Source of the DNA: Acutalibacter sp.
Lineage (GTDB): Bacteria; Bacillota; Clostridia; Oscillospirales; Acutalibacteraceae
Direction: 5' to 3'
Length of the DNA: 64,000 nt
Assembly (NCBI GenBank): GCA_020025775.1
Contig: JAHHRN010000001.1
Location: 62,001 to 126,000 of the forward strand
Each line of letters opens with the position of its first letter. Within the stretch, counting starts at the first letter, position 1. A program made the translations under genes and the position numbers. A model generated the notes under the pieces. That model saw only the letters and a program-made list of their open reading frames with translations. It had not been told where the DNA came from and made no database searches. Positions 42,556-49,710 of this stretch are shown here, one piece after another.

Positions 42556-43707
42556 ATGCCTCAAGAAAAATTAAATGTTGATTCTCTTGAAGAAGCTGCT
42601 AATGACTTATTTTGCTTTATTATTTTGTTAGAAGCTAAAAGACATCAAAACGACAAAACTGCAAAATATTATATTGCTCTTTTTTTAAAACAAATTGTTC
42701 CAGTCATGGAATATGAATTTTCTCAGCTTCTCGAGCAAACAACTAAGCTTGATAAAAGCAAATTTTATACATCTTCCCAAATGAAAAAAAGAGTAGAAGA
42801 AGAACGTCAGCGTTCGTTAAAAGAAGCCATTACTCAATCAAAAAATTTAGCTACTGTTTCCGAATCAATGGGATTAAATTTCGAAGAAAAAACATACGAT
42901 ATTCGTATTAGTTTACATCGAGAGCAACTCTTACAAATAAATTATGAAAATTTCAAGGATGAAATAGGAAGCCTAGATTTTTGGGATGCATTGTTTAGAT
43001 CACCACAAAAGTTATTAGATGCCATATTCTTTATTCTCTTTGATAATAAATACACCGTCGATGATTTCATAAAAAGCATGAAACAGAGCATCGAAAACTT
43101 AGCTTTATTATTCGATCAAAATTTCTCTAATACAGAATACGCCTACTCTGCGTATAAGTTGTTTCCCAAGAAGTTAAATTTAAATACAAACGAAAAAATT
43201 TTCATACTCTATAGATACCGATACGTTTCGTCAATAATTTATATAGAACAGGCTATTGACAGATGGCTCAACAAGTCCACTTTAGGAAACGAATACCTAA
43301 GAAATATGTTTAAAAACTTTTTTAGGAAATGGAAGGCGGTAATAATAGAAGCACTACACAATGACCTAAAAAATACCGATTTGGCTAAAATGCAGGAAAA
43401 ATTAGACACCGCAATTACAAATCCAAGTGGTTTTATGTTAAACAGAAAAATAAGAAATAATATTCATTACAGCAAAGTTGAAAAGCTTCCAAAAAAGGAC
43501 ATTCTCACAATAGACTCTTTCCAAAAAATATATTTTAATGTTATGCTACAATATTTTCAGGATGCACTCTTCATAGATATTGACAAGCAATGTAGAACAA
43601 TGACAGCCTTTCTACTAGAATGTGCAAATAAAGATATTTCTGAAAAAGAATTAGAAAAAAACTACTATTACTATTTTTTAAAGTATAAACTTTTTCATCA
43701 TTTATAA
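42556..43707 (+). CDS. AT-rich orphan protein between tRNA-tail repeats; possible HEPN-like domain
   Basis: ATG 42556 follows AAAGG and gives 383 residues (an in-frame ATG at 42538 adds six). The protein is helical and charged, with no signal peptide. The base composition is much richer in A/T than the neighbours, which suggests transfer. I recognise no family. Near the C-terminus RKIRNNIHY (Arg297, Arg300-Asn301, His304) resembles the Rx4-6H motif of HEPN ribonucleases, but this is weak. It is the only gene between the two repeat units, so it looks like their cargo. A role in defence is possible but unproven. Confidence 0.6.
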   Translation: MPQEKLNVDSLEEAANDLFCFIILLEAKRHQNDKTAKYYIALFLKQIVPVMEYEFSQLLEQTTKLDKSKFYTSSQMKKRVEEERQRSLKEAITQSKNLATVSESMGLNFEEKTYDIRISLHREQLLQINYENFKDEIGSLDFWDALFRSPQKLLDAIFFILFDNKYTVDDFIKSMKQSIENLALLFDQNFSNTEYAYSAYKLFPKKLNLNTNEKIFILYRYRYVSSIIYIEQAIDRWLNKSTLGNEYLRNMFKNFFRKWKAVIIEALHNDLKNTDLAKMQEKLDTAITNPSGFMLNRKIRNNIHYSKVEKLPKKDILTIDSFQKIYFNVMLQYFQDALFIDIDKQCRTMTAFLLECANKDISEKELEKNYYYYFLKYKLFHHL

Positions 43708-43743
43708 AATCCTTTATTACACAACTAATGTACTTTGACCCTC

Positions 43744-43776
43744 TCGGGTTCAAGTCTGCCATAGTTTATAAGAAAA
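43744..43776. repeat. Direct repeat A, right copy
   Basis: TCGGGTTCAAGTCTGCCATA.. matches 41551-41583. Here it continues without a break into the tRNA-tail repeat, so it shows the sequence before the IS200 insertion. Confidence 0.8.
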
Positions 43777-43973
43777 CAAAAAAAGAGCCGCTATTTGCGA
43801 CTCTTCATTTTGGCAGGGGCAGAAGGACTTTCGTGCTTCGCACCCCTCTTGCGGTACCCAAAATTGCTTTTTGCCTTGGAGCGGCAAGCAATTTTGACCG
43901 CTACGCCAACGGATTCTCCCTTTTTCCGCCACCGGCGGCGGTCGAATTCGTTGCCCGGCACGCGCCGCGTGCC
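43777..43973. repeat. tRNA-tail repeat unit, right copy, with palindrome series
   Basis: A hairpin (AAGAG..CTCTT, 43782-43805) is followed by GGCAGGGGCAGAAGGACTT (43812-43830), a copy of the tRNA-Trp 3' end. Then come four palindromes: GTGC/GCAC (43833-43843), CAAAATTGCTT/AAGCAATTTTG (43859-43896), CCGCC/GGCGG (43926-43938) and GGCACGCG/CGCGTGCC (43957-43973). The left copy at 42291-42416 has the same order with different palindromes. Confidence 0.72.
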
Positions 43974-44004
43974 TCACAGCTAAAGTACATTTTATCTCAG
44001 TAAA

Positions 44005-44038
44005 AAAATAAGACACCGAAAAATCGGTGTCTTATTTT
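44005..44038 (-). terminator. Terminator of the tRNA operon
   Basis: AATAAGACACCG/CGGTGTCTTATT around a short A/T loop; on the minus strand T-tract follows. It lies just after tRNA-Trp. Confidence 0.88.
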
Positions 44039-44039
44039 T

Positions 44040-44115
44040 TGGCAGGGGCAGAAGGACTTGAACCCTCGGCACGCGGTTTTGGAGACCGCTGCTCTACCAA
44101 CTGAGCTATACCCCT
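44040..44115 (-). tRNA. tRNA-Trp (CCA)
   Basis: On the minus strand: acceptor AGGGGTA pairs with TGCCCCT, D-arm AGCTCAGTTGGTAGAGC, anticodon loop CTCCAAA (anticodon CCA), T-arm GGGTTCAAGTCC and an encoded CCA end at 44040-44042. Its 3' end is repeated at 42323 and 43812. Confidence 0.95.
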
Positions 44116-44139
44116 ATATTTTGTTTTGATAACCGGAAA

Positions 44140-44216
44140 TGGTGGGCCATCAGGGACTCGAACCCCGGACCGTCCGGTTATGAGCCGGATGCTCTAACCA
44201 ACTGAGCTAATGGCCC
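44140..44216 (-). tRNA. tRNA with CAU anticodon (Met or Ile2)
   Basis: Acceptor GGGCCAT/ATGGCCC, D-arm AGCTCAGTTGGTTAGAGC, anticodon loop CTCATAA, T-arm GGGGTTCGAGTCC, encoded CCA. Elongator Met is the likely identity; Ile2 with lysidine cannot be excluded. It is 24 bases upstream of tRNA-Trp in the same transcript. Confidence 0.93.
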
Positions 44217-44233
44217 ATGCAGAATACCTATTT

Positions 44234-44262
44234 ATTATATAGGGAAAGTGCGTTCTTGTCAA
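44234..44262 (-). promoter_or_regulatory. Promoter of the tRNA operon
   Basis: Minus strand consensus TTGACA (44257-44262), 17 bp spacer, consensus TATAAT (44234-44239). Confidence 0.88.
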
Positions 44263-44429
44263 TAGTTTTTTCGGTTTCTCTTCTACATTTTCCAGCCGAG
44301 CTTTGCTTTCCTGTGGAGCACGAACTGCGAAAAAGTACCGTTTTCTTTTATGGTATTCTATACAGCACTTCTCTGCGGCGGCATCTTCCGCTCTCAGTAG
44401 AGGCTAAAACCATATCAAAAAAATCCCGC

Positions 44430-44461
44430 AAAAACAGCGCATTGCCAAAGGCAAATGCGCC
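44430..44461 (-). terminator. Terminator of the feo operon
   Basis: GCGCATTTGCC/GGCAATGCGC (one bulge) with loop TTT and a T-rich tail on the minus strand. The rest of 44263-44518 has no gene. Confidence 0.8.
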
Positions 44462-44518
44462 GTCTTTGTCTTTAAGGGAAGGAAATTAAAAAGGGATTAA
44501 CAAATGAAAGTTGGCTTA

Positions 44519-44704
44519 TTATTTTTTCTCTGTATCGTGGCACGCGCCGCTCATCGGACAGCCGGAACAGCCGCCGGAGCAAGAACAGGAGCCGCCGCCT
44601 TTTTTTCTTTCGCGCACTTTGTGCACGATAATTGCCACAACGACGAGAATCAATAATGCAAGAACAACGATTGTACCGATATTCTGGGAAAGCCAAGCAA
44701 GCAT
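44519..44704 (-). CDS. FeoB-associated Cys-rich membrane protein
   Basis: The 61-residue protein has one membrane segment (IGTIVVLALLILVVVAIIV), a basic stretch (HKVRERKKGGG) and five Cys (CSCSGGCSGCPM, then GACH). This is the usual small Cys-rich partner encoded after feoB in Firmicutes, thought to help iron transfer, although its role is unproven. It starts 23 bases after feoB. Confidence 0.85.
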   Translation of the reverse strand: MLAWLSQNIGTIVVLALLILVVVAIIVHKVRERKKGGGSCSCSGGCSGCPMSGACHDTEKK

Positions 44705-44727
44705 GGCAAACGCTCCTTTCTATGGTT

Positions 44728-47133
44728 TTATTTACGGTTGATTTTTACCTTAGTGGTTAAGGTGTTGGATTCCTTATAGGGTTTGAAGAGCATGTAGCCC
44801 ATAGCCGCGATAAGAGCAATCGCAACAATCAAGCCGACGATTTGCAAGTTGCCGGTTACAGCCGAACCAATCTGGAAGATGATAAGAGCAACTACATAAG
44901 CGAATAAGGTCTGATAACCGATAGCGAATGCGGTCCATTTTGCGCTGTTCATTTCTCTGCGGATCGCGCCCATTGCGGCGAAGCAAGGTGCACAGAGAAG
45001 GTTGAATACGAGGAAGGAGTAAGCCGCAAGCTTTGTCATACCGCCGAAGTCGAGTACGCCGAATACGGCAACAACTTCTTCTTTTGCAACAAGACCCATG
45101 ATGGTAGCAACGGTTGCTTTGATGTTTGCAAAGCCAAGCGGTGCGAAGATCGGAGCGATGAAGGCGCCGAGCTTACCAAGCAAGCTGCATTCGAGTTCCA
45201 TTTCGGGATCGAAGGCGAATGCGCCGTCTACGAAGCCGAGGGAAGAACCAGCCCAAATGATAATGGAGGAAAGCAAGATAACGGTGCCTGCACGCTTAAT
45301 GAAGGAGCTTGCTCTCTCCCACATGCTGTGGAATACGTTGGAAGCTGTGGGCAAGTGGTAAGCCGGAAGCTCCATAACGAACGGTGCGGGATTGCCGGAG
45401 AAGAGTTTGGTCTTTTTCAGCATGATACCGGAGATAACGATAGCCGCCATACCGATGAAGTATGCACTGGGTGCTACCCACCAAGCATTGCCGAAGAGTG
45501 CCGCCGCAATCATTGCAACAATCGGAAGCTTAGCACCGCAAGGGATAAAGGTCGTCGTTACAACGGTCATACGTCTGTCGCGTTCATTTTCAATGGTTCT
45601 GGAAGCCATGATGCCGGGAACGCCGCATCCTGTACCGATAAGCATCGGGATGAAGGATTTACCGGAAAGACCGAACTTTCTGAAGATTCTGTCTAATACG
45701 AAAGCTACACGAGCCATGTAGCCACAGCCTTCTAAGAAAGCAAGGGCGATGAAGAGAAGCATCATCTGCGGAACGAAGCCGAGAACTGCGCCGACACCGC
45801 CGACAACACCGTCTACTAAGAGGCTTTCGAGCCAGGGTGCGCAGTTGATTTTGTCAAGACCTGCGGTAACAAGTACCGGAATACCGGGTACCCATACGCC
45901 GTAATCTTCTGTAGCGGGTGCATTTTCCATAGCGGCTTCTACGTGATCTGCTACTTCAAAGCCGTTTTCTTCGAGTGCGTCTGCATAGCTGCCGAAAGCT
46001 TCATCGAAAGCACTGAAGTCGCCTTCCTGTGCAGCTTCTAAAACTTCGTCAGCACCGATGACTTCAGCATCGTTTGCCATTTCTAAGGTCTGTAAGAATT
46101 CGTCTGTGAAGATGGTTTCGCCGGCATAGGCATTCATTTCTTCTTCGTACTGCTTATTGCCGATGCCGAAGAGGTGGAAGCCGTCGCCAAAGAGGCCGTC
46201 ATTGGTGAAGTCGGTCACCCATGTACCGGCTGTTGTCCAAGAAATAAAGTATACAAGGAACATAACTACGGCGAAAATCGGAAGTGCCGCCCAACGGTTG
46301 GTAACCACACGGTCGATTTTATCGGAAACGGAAAGCTCACCAGCCTGTTTCTTCTTGTATGTACCCTTTAAAATGGAAGCGATATAAATATATCTTTCAT
46401 TGGTGATGATGCTTTCGCTGTCATCATCACATTCTGTTTCTGCCTTTTGGATTTCAGCTTCCAACTGTGCTTTTACTTCGTCGGAAAGCTTGAGCTGTTC
46501 CATTACTTTGTCGTCACGCTCAAAAAGCTTTACGGCAAAGAAACGTTTCTGCTCTTCCGGAATGTCTGCCAAAGCAGCTTCCTCGATATGAGCCAAAGCG
46601 TGCTCTACAGCGCCGGTAAAGGTGTGGGTCGGAATGTGTTTGCCCTGCTTTGCGGTTTCAATCGCTGTATCGGCCGCTTCGTCAATGCCTGTGCCCTTCA
46701 ATGCGGAGATTTCCACCATCGGGCAGTCAAGCGCTTTAGAAAGCTCTTTCAAGTTGATTTTGTCGCCGCTCTTGCGAACAACGTCCATCATGTTGACCGC
46801 AACTACAACCGGGATGCCAAGCTCTGTGAGCTGGGTGGTTAAGTAAAGGTTACGTTCAAGGTTTGTGCCGTCGACGATATTCAAGATAACGTCGGGCTGT
46901 TCTTCCATAAGATAGTTTCGAGCTACAACCTCTTCTAAGGTGTAGGGAGAGAGCGAATAAATACCGGGTAAGTCGGTAAGTGTAACATCCTGATGTTTTT
47001 TAAGCTTGCCCTCTTTCTTTTCGACCGTAACGCCGGGCCAGTTGCCGACATATTGATTTGATCCGGTCAAGGCATTAAAGAGTGTGGTTTTACCGCTGTT
47101 GGGGTTACCAGCCAGCGCAATCGTAATGCCCAT
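44728..47133 (-). CDS. feoB: Ferrous iron transporter FeoB
   Basis: The 801-residue protein has an N-terminal G domain (GNPNSGKTTLFN, DLPGIYSLSPY, NMMDV), the GDI helical part, and two Gate regions with about eight membrane segments (FVPQMMLLFIALAFLEGCGYMAR, FIPCGAKLPI). It imports Fe2+ across the cytoplasmic membrane. The outside loop after the first membrane segment carries an acidic insertion of about 80 residues (331-413) with many Asp/Glu. GGAGG precedes the start, and a DtxR-type box lies just upstream. Confidence 0.95.
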   Translation of the reverse strand: MGITIALAGNPNSGKTTLFNALTGSNQYVGNWPGVTVEKKEGKLKKHQDVTLTDLPGIYSLSPYTLEEVVARNYLMEEQPDVILNIVDGTNLERNLYLTTQLTELGIPVVVAVNMMDVVRKSGDKINLKELSKALDCPMVEISALKGTGIDEAADTAIETAKQGKHIPTHTFTGAVEHALAHIEEAALADIPEEQKRFFAVKLFERDDKVMEQLKLSDEVKAQLEAEIQKAETECDDDSESIITNERYIYIASILKGTYKKKQAGELSVSDKIDRVVTNRWAALPIFAVVMFLVYFISWTTAGTWVTDFTNDGLFGDGFHLFGIGNKQYEEEMNAYAGETIFTDEFLQTLEMANDAEVIGADEVLEAAQEGDFSAFDEAFGSYADALEENGFEVADHVEAAMENAPATEDYGVWVPGIPVLVTAGLDKINCAPWLESLLVDGVVGGVGAVLGFVPQMMLLFIALAFLEGCGYMARVAFVLDRIFRKFGLSGKSFIPMLIGTGCGVPGIMASRTIENERDRRMTVVTTTFIPCGAKLPIVAMIAAALFGNAWWVAPSAYFIGMAAIVISGIMLKKTKLFSGNPAPFVMELPAYHLPTASNVFHSMWERASSFIKRAGTVILLSSIIIWAGSSLGFVDGAFAFDPEMELECSLLGKLGAFIAPIFAPLGFANIKATVATIMGLVAKEEVVAVFGVLDFGGMTKLAAYSFLVFNLLCAPCFAAMGAIRREMNSAKWTAFAIGYQTLFAYVVALIIFQIGSAVTGNLQIVGLIVAIALIAAMGYMLFKPYKESNTLTTKVKINRK

Positions 47134-47152
47134 ATTTCATCCTCCTTCTTTC

Positions 47153-47170
47153 GGTTAGTGTTAGCTAACC
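47153..47170. promoter_or_regulatory. DtxR-type operator before feoB
   Basis: GGTTAG-N6-CTAACC, a dyad that shares 16 of 17 bases (GTTAGCTAASACTAACC on the minus strand) with the site at 47680-47697. It lies between feoA-2 and feoB, so it could control an internal feoB promoter. Confidence 0.68.
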
Positions 47171-47199
47171 ACTATGCAAAAAAATATAATTTTTTCTTT

Positions 47200-47421
47200 T
47201 TATTCAATTTCGATATTTTCCGCTTCTGCTTTACGAAGGGATAACTCGTAACCACGAACGGTGATTTCAACCGGATCGCCCAAAGGTGCAACCTTACGGA
47301 TATACACTTCGGTGTTTTTGGTGATGCCCATGTCCATGATGCGGCGTTTGACTGCGCCTTCGCCGTGCAACTTCTTTACAACGACGGTTTCTTTGACCTT
47401 GGCTTCTGCAAGTGTTTTCAT
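47200..47421 (-). CDS. feoA: FeoA family protein (second copy)
   Basis: The 73-residue protein has the SH3-like FeoA core: AKVKETVVVKKLHG, KRRIMDMGITKNTEVYI, APLGDPVEITVRGYELSLRKAEA. FeoA binds the FeoB G-domain in the cytosol and supports iron transport. It starts 15 bases after the first feoA. Confidence 0.92.
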   Translation of the reverse strand: MKTLAEAKVKETVVVKKLHGEGAVKRRIMDMGITKNTEVYIRKVAPLGDPVEITVRGYELSLRKAEAENIEIE

Positions 47422-47436
47422 GCTTCTCCTCCTACC

Positions 47437-47655
47437 TTATGCGACGTGAATTTTCTGCGCTAATTCGCGGCTAACCGCAACGCGTGTCTCTTTCACAATA
47501 ACAATAAAATTTCCGCTGCTGACTGAAACGACGCGCACATTTGCGCCGGCAACGAAACCTAAATTTTCCAGATGCTTCTTCGTTTCAGGATTACCGCCGA
47601 CCTTACGGACGGAAACGGTTTCACCGATTTCTGCAAGTGTTAACGGCATGTGCAT
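47437..47655 (-). CDS. feoA: FeoA family protein (first copy)
   Basis: The 72-residue protein is a second SH3-like FeoA (LTLAEIGETVSVRKVGG, KHLENLGFVAGANVRV, GNFIVIVKETRVAVSRELA). It is the first gene of the operon and differs clearly from the next one, so this is not a recent duplication. Tandem feoA genes before feoB are common in Clostridia. Confidence 0.9.
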   Translation of the reverse strand: MHMPLTLAEIGETVSVRKVGGNPETKKHLENLGFVAGANVRVVSVSSGNFIVIVKETRVAVSRELAQKIHVA

Positions 47656-47679
47656 GCTCCTTTCGTCTTCGGGATTTAG

Positions 47680-47697
47680 GGTTAGTCTTAGCTAACT
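47680..47697. promoter_or_regulatory. DtxR-type operator at the feo promoter
   Basis: GGTTAG-N6-CTAACT covers the expected transcription start of the feo promoter (47704-47732). It resembles the IdeR/DtxR consensus TTAGGTTAGSCTAACCTAA. Iron-loaded regulator bound here would block transcription. Confidence 0.75.
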
Positions 47698-47703
47698 GTT
47701 TAC

Positions 47704-47732
47704 AGTTTACAGCAAAATAAAAAATCTGTCAA
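47704..47732 (-). promoter_or_regulatory. Promoter of the feo operon
   Basis: Minus strand TTGACA (47727-47732), 17 bp spacer, TAAACT (47704-47709). Confidence 0.78.
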
Positions 47733-47779
47733 TAGATTTTTGAAAATTTGTCAGTTGTTTAACACAGTTTTTTACCGTC

Positions 47780-47808
47780 TTGCAAGTTGTGCACATTTAT
47801 GTTATCAT
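47780..47808 (+). promoter_or_regulatory. Promoter of the DtxR-type gene
   Basis: TTGCAA, 17 bp spacer, TATCAT; divergent from the feo promoter. Confidence 0.6.
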
Positions 47809-47841
47809 GATAGAAAGACTTAGCAAAAGAGGATGAAAGAA

Positions 47842-48225
47842 ATGGCATTACAGGAATCGGGCGAAATGTATTTAGAAACCATTTACAGGCTCTCCCAAAA
47901 CGGGAAATCGGTGCGCTCCATCGATATTGCCGAGGAAATGGCTTTCTCCAAGCCCAGCGTCAGCCGCGCAGTCGGCATCCTCAAAAAAGGTGGCTTTTTA
48001 GAGGTTGAGGACGGCGGTAACCTGCATCTTACCGCAGACGGCGAATATATTGCAAAGAAAATTTTCGAGCGTCACACTGTGCTTTCTCATCTTTTAATTG
48101 CACTCGGCGTACCCGAGGATATCGCAATCAACGACGCCTGCAAAATTGAGCACGTCATCAGTGATGAAAGCTTTACCGCCATTAAAAATCACGCAAAATG
48201 GCATACCGAAAATCACGTGGAATAA
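47842..48225 (+). CDS. DtxR/MntR family iron-dependent repressor
   Basis: The 127-residue protein has the DtxR winged helix (LQESGEMYLETIYRLSQ, RSIDIAEEMAFSKPSVSRAVGIL) and the dimerisation/metal domain (FERHTVLSHLLIALGVPEDIAINDACKIEHVISDE). His and Glu positions for metal are present. No C-terminal SH3 domain follows, as in MntR. It faces the feo operon, which carries two DtxR-type boxes, so it is very likely the iron repressor of feo. ATG 47842 has GAGG nine bases upstream; ATG 47833 touches it. Confidence 0.9.
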   Translation: MALQESGEMYLETIYRLSQNGKSVRSIDIAEEMAFSKPSVSRAVGILKKGGFLEVEDGGNLHLTADGEYIAKKIFERHTVLSHLLIALGVPEDIAINDACKIEHVISDESFTAIKNHAKWHTENHVE

Positions 48226-48303
48226 GAAAAGAACAGCGGTGCACGATTTGCGCCGCTTTTTTCATTTTATGCGATAGACAATTTTTATCTATTTTCGCTA
48301 TCC

Positions 48304-48332
48304 TTGACTTTTTCCTTTTAATTTTGTATAAT
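48304..48332 (+). promoter_or_regulatory. Promoter of queT
   Basis: TTGACT, 17 bp spacer, TATAAT. The predicted start, near 48339, is exactly the first base of the leader's first stem. Confidence 0.82.
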
Positions 48333-48338
48333 TTTATA

Positions 48339-48435
48339 GCTCAAAAATACATTTTCCTTTGAGCGGTCGGTTCGAAAACCTCCCGACCGATGTGTCTTTC
48401 GGCGCATCAAATCAAAACTAAGGAGACAAAAGAAT
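48339..48435 (+). promoter_or_regulatory. Structured queT leader, probable preQ1 riboswitch
   Basis: The 97-base leader has three stems in a row: GCTCAAA/TTTGAGC (48339-48345 with 48358-48364), GGTCGG/CCGACC (48365-48370 with 48383-48388) and GATG/CATC with inner TGT/GCG pairs. An A-rich strand with AAAACTAAGGAG then leads into the start codon. A GTTC..CC loop followed by an A-rich tail and CTAAGG recalls preQ1-I; preQ1-II and -III are also known before queT genes. The context is strong; the class is not settled. Confidence 0.58.
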
Positions 48436-48945
48436 ATGAAAAAACAAAAGACCCGTTTTATCGTGCAGAGTGCGCTGATTGCCGCCCTCTACGCGGCGCT
48501 CACCTACGTTGCCGCGGCGCTGAATCTGGCATACGGTCCCGTGCAGTTCCGTTTTTCGGAAGCCCTTACCGTACTTGCCGCTTTCACCCCTGCCGCCATT
48601 CCCGGCCTTGCGATTGGCTGTTTTCTCGGCAACCTCAGCAGCCCGATGATTTTAGATGTCGTGCTCGGTACACTTGCCACCCTGCTCGCCGCCGGATGCT
48701 CTTACCTGACGCGCAACATTCGCTTTAAAAATCTGCCGCTTTTATCCCTCCTCTTTCCCGTGATTTTCAACGCCCTCATTGTCGGTGCAGAAATCACCTT
48801 CTTCTTACCCGAGGGATTTTCCGTGCAGGGCTATCTGCTTAACGCCGCATGGGTCGGTCTCGGAGAGCTTGTCGTTTGCTATGTCGGCGGCATTCCGCTG
48901 TCCATGGCGCTCAACCAACCGGCACTGCAAAGGGTTTTAAAATAA
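48436..48945 (+). CDS. queT: Queuosine precursor transporter QueT
   Basis: The 169-residue protein has five to six membrane segments and the QueT (COG4708) sequence features: YGPVQFRFSEALTVLAAF, GCFLGNLSSP, DVVLGTLATLLAA and the end GGIPLSMAL. It is the substrate-binding (S) component of an ECF-type importer for queuosine precursors such as preQ1; the shared ECF module would be encoded elsewhere. AAGGAG precedes the start. Confidence 0.92.
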   Translation: MKKQKTRFIVQSALIAALYAALTYVAAALNLAYGPVQFRFSEALTVLAAFTPAAIPGLAIGCFLGNLSSPMILDVVLGTLATLLAAGCSYLTRNIRFKNLPLLSLLFPVIFNALIVGAEITFFLPEGFSVQGYLLNAAWVGLGELVVCYVGGIPLSMALNQPALQRVLK

Positions 48946-48958
48946 TACAGTAGAATCA

Positions 48959-48988
48959 TTGAACTACACCGTCCTTTTATGCTACAAT
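48959..48988 (+). promoter_or_regulatory. Promoter of the OmpR-type regulator gene
   Basis: TTGAAC, 18 bp spacer, TACAAT. It lies inside the hairpin that ends the queT transcript. Confidence 0.62.
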
Positions 48989-49010
48989 AGGCAAAAGGGC
49001 GGTGTTTCTT
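48966..49010 (+). terminator. Terminator of queT overlapping the next gene's promoter and ribosome site
   Basis: ACACCGTCCTTTT (48966-48978) pairs with AAAAGGGCGGTGT (48993-49005), one G-T pair, followed by TTCTTT. The 3' arm holds the AAGGG ribosome site of the next gene (ATG 49012). Confidence 0.7.
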
Positions 49011-49011
49011 T

Positions 49012-49710
49012 ATGAAAAAGATTTTAATAGCCGATGACGAAATGCTCATTCGAAATCTTGTTTCCGACTTTTTAACGGGGGCAGGCTATACGGTTTTAGA
49101 GGCGGAAAGCGGCGCAGAGGCGCTTTCTGTTTTCGCGGAGCATCCCGACATTGCGCTTTGCATTTTAGATATTATGATGCCGGAGCCGGACGGCTGGGAG
49201 GTCACGCGCACCATTCGCAAAACCTCCGATGTACCGATTCTTTTGCTTTCGGCACGCAGTGAAGATTTTGACCAGCTCACGGGCTTTGACGCCGGGGCGG
49301 ACGAATATGTTACCAAGCCATTCAGTCCTGCCGTTTTAGTGAAGCGCGTGGAAGCTCTGCTCAGACGGCACGAGGGCGCACCGCATACCCAGCAAAGTGC
49401 CGACAACGTAAAAACCTATTGGGGTCTTTCCTTAGACGAGGAAGCCCACGAAGTGCTTTTGCACGGGGAGCTTGTGGATTTGACGCCCAAAGAATACAGC
49501 ATCCTTTTAAAACTGCTTTCTCACATTGGCAGAGTGTATAATCGCGAACAGCTACTCGACGATGTTTGGGGCATGGACTTTTTCGGGGATACGCGCACGG
49601 TGGATTCTCACGTGGCAAGACTGCGCACCAAGCTCGGGCAATGGGGTACGGCGCATCTGAAAACGGTCTACGGCGTAGGCTATAAGATTCAGGAGAATGC
49701 CAATGCGTAA
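49012..49710 (+). CDS. OmpR/PhoB family response regulator
   Basis: The 232-residue protein has a receiver domain (ILIADDEMLIRN, acceptor Asp53 in ILDIMMPEPD, Lys in VTKPFSPAVL) and a winged-helix domain (VDLTPKEYSILLKLLSHIGRVYNREQLLDDVWG, TVDSHVARLRTKLG, TVYGVGYKI). It is followed by its kinase with an eight-base overlap. The L,D-transpeptidase gene next door suggests a cell-envelope role (inference). Confidence 0.92.
   Translation: MKKILIADDEMLIRNLVSDFLTGAGYTVLEAESGAEALSVFAEHPDIALCILDIMMPEPDGWEVTRTIRKTSDVPILLLSARSEDFDQLTGFDAGADEYVTKPFSPAVLVKRVEALLRRHEGAPHTQQSADNVKTYWGLSLDEEAHEVLLHGELVDLTPKEYSILLKLLSHIGRVYNREQLLDDVWGMDFFGDTRTVDSHVARLRTKLGQWGTAHLKTVYGVGYKIQENANA

Noticed and set aside
43728..44003. 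Ninety-one-codon frame on the + strand through the tRNA-tail repeat
   Set aside because: It crosses repeat A, the hairpin, the tRNA tail and the palindromes, lacks a ribosome site, and its translation is explained by these non-coding parts. Similar frames over tRNA ends are common annotation errors.
42291..44115. CRISPR array
   Set aside because: The repeats are few, unequal in spacing and contain tRNA ends and varied palindromes; no cas genes are present. No CRISPR array was seen anywhere in the window.
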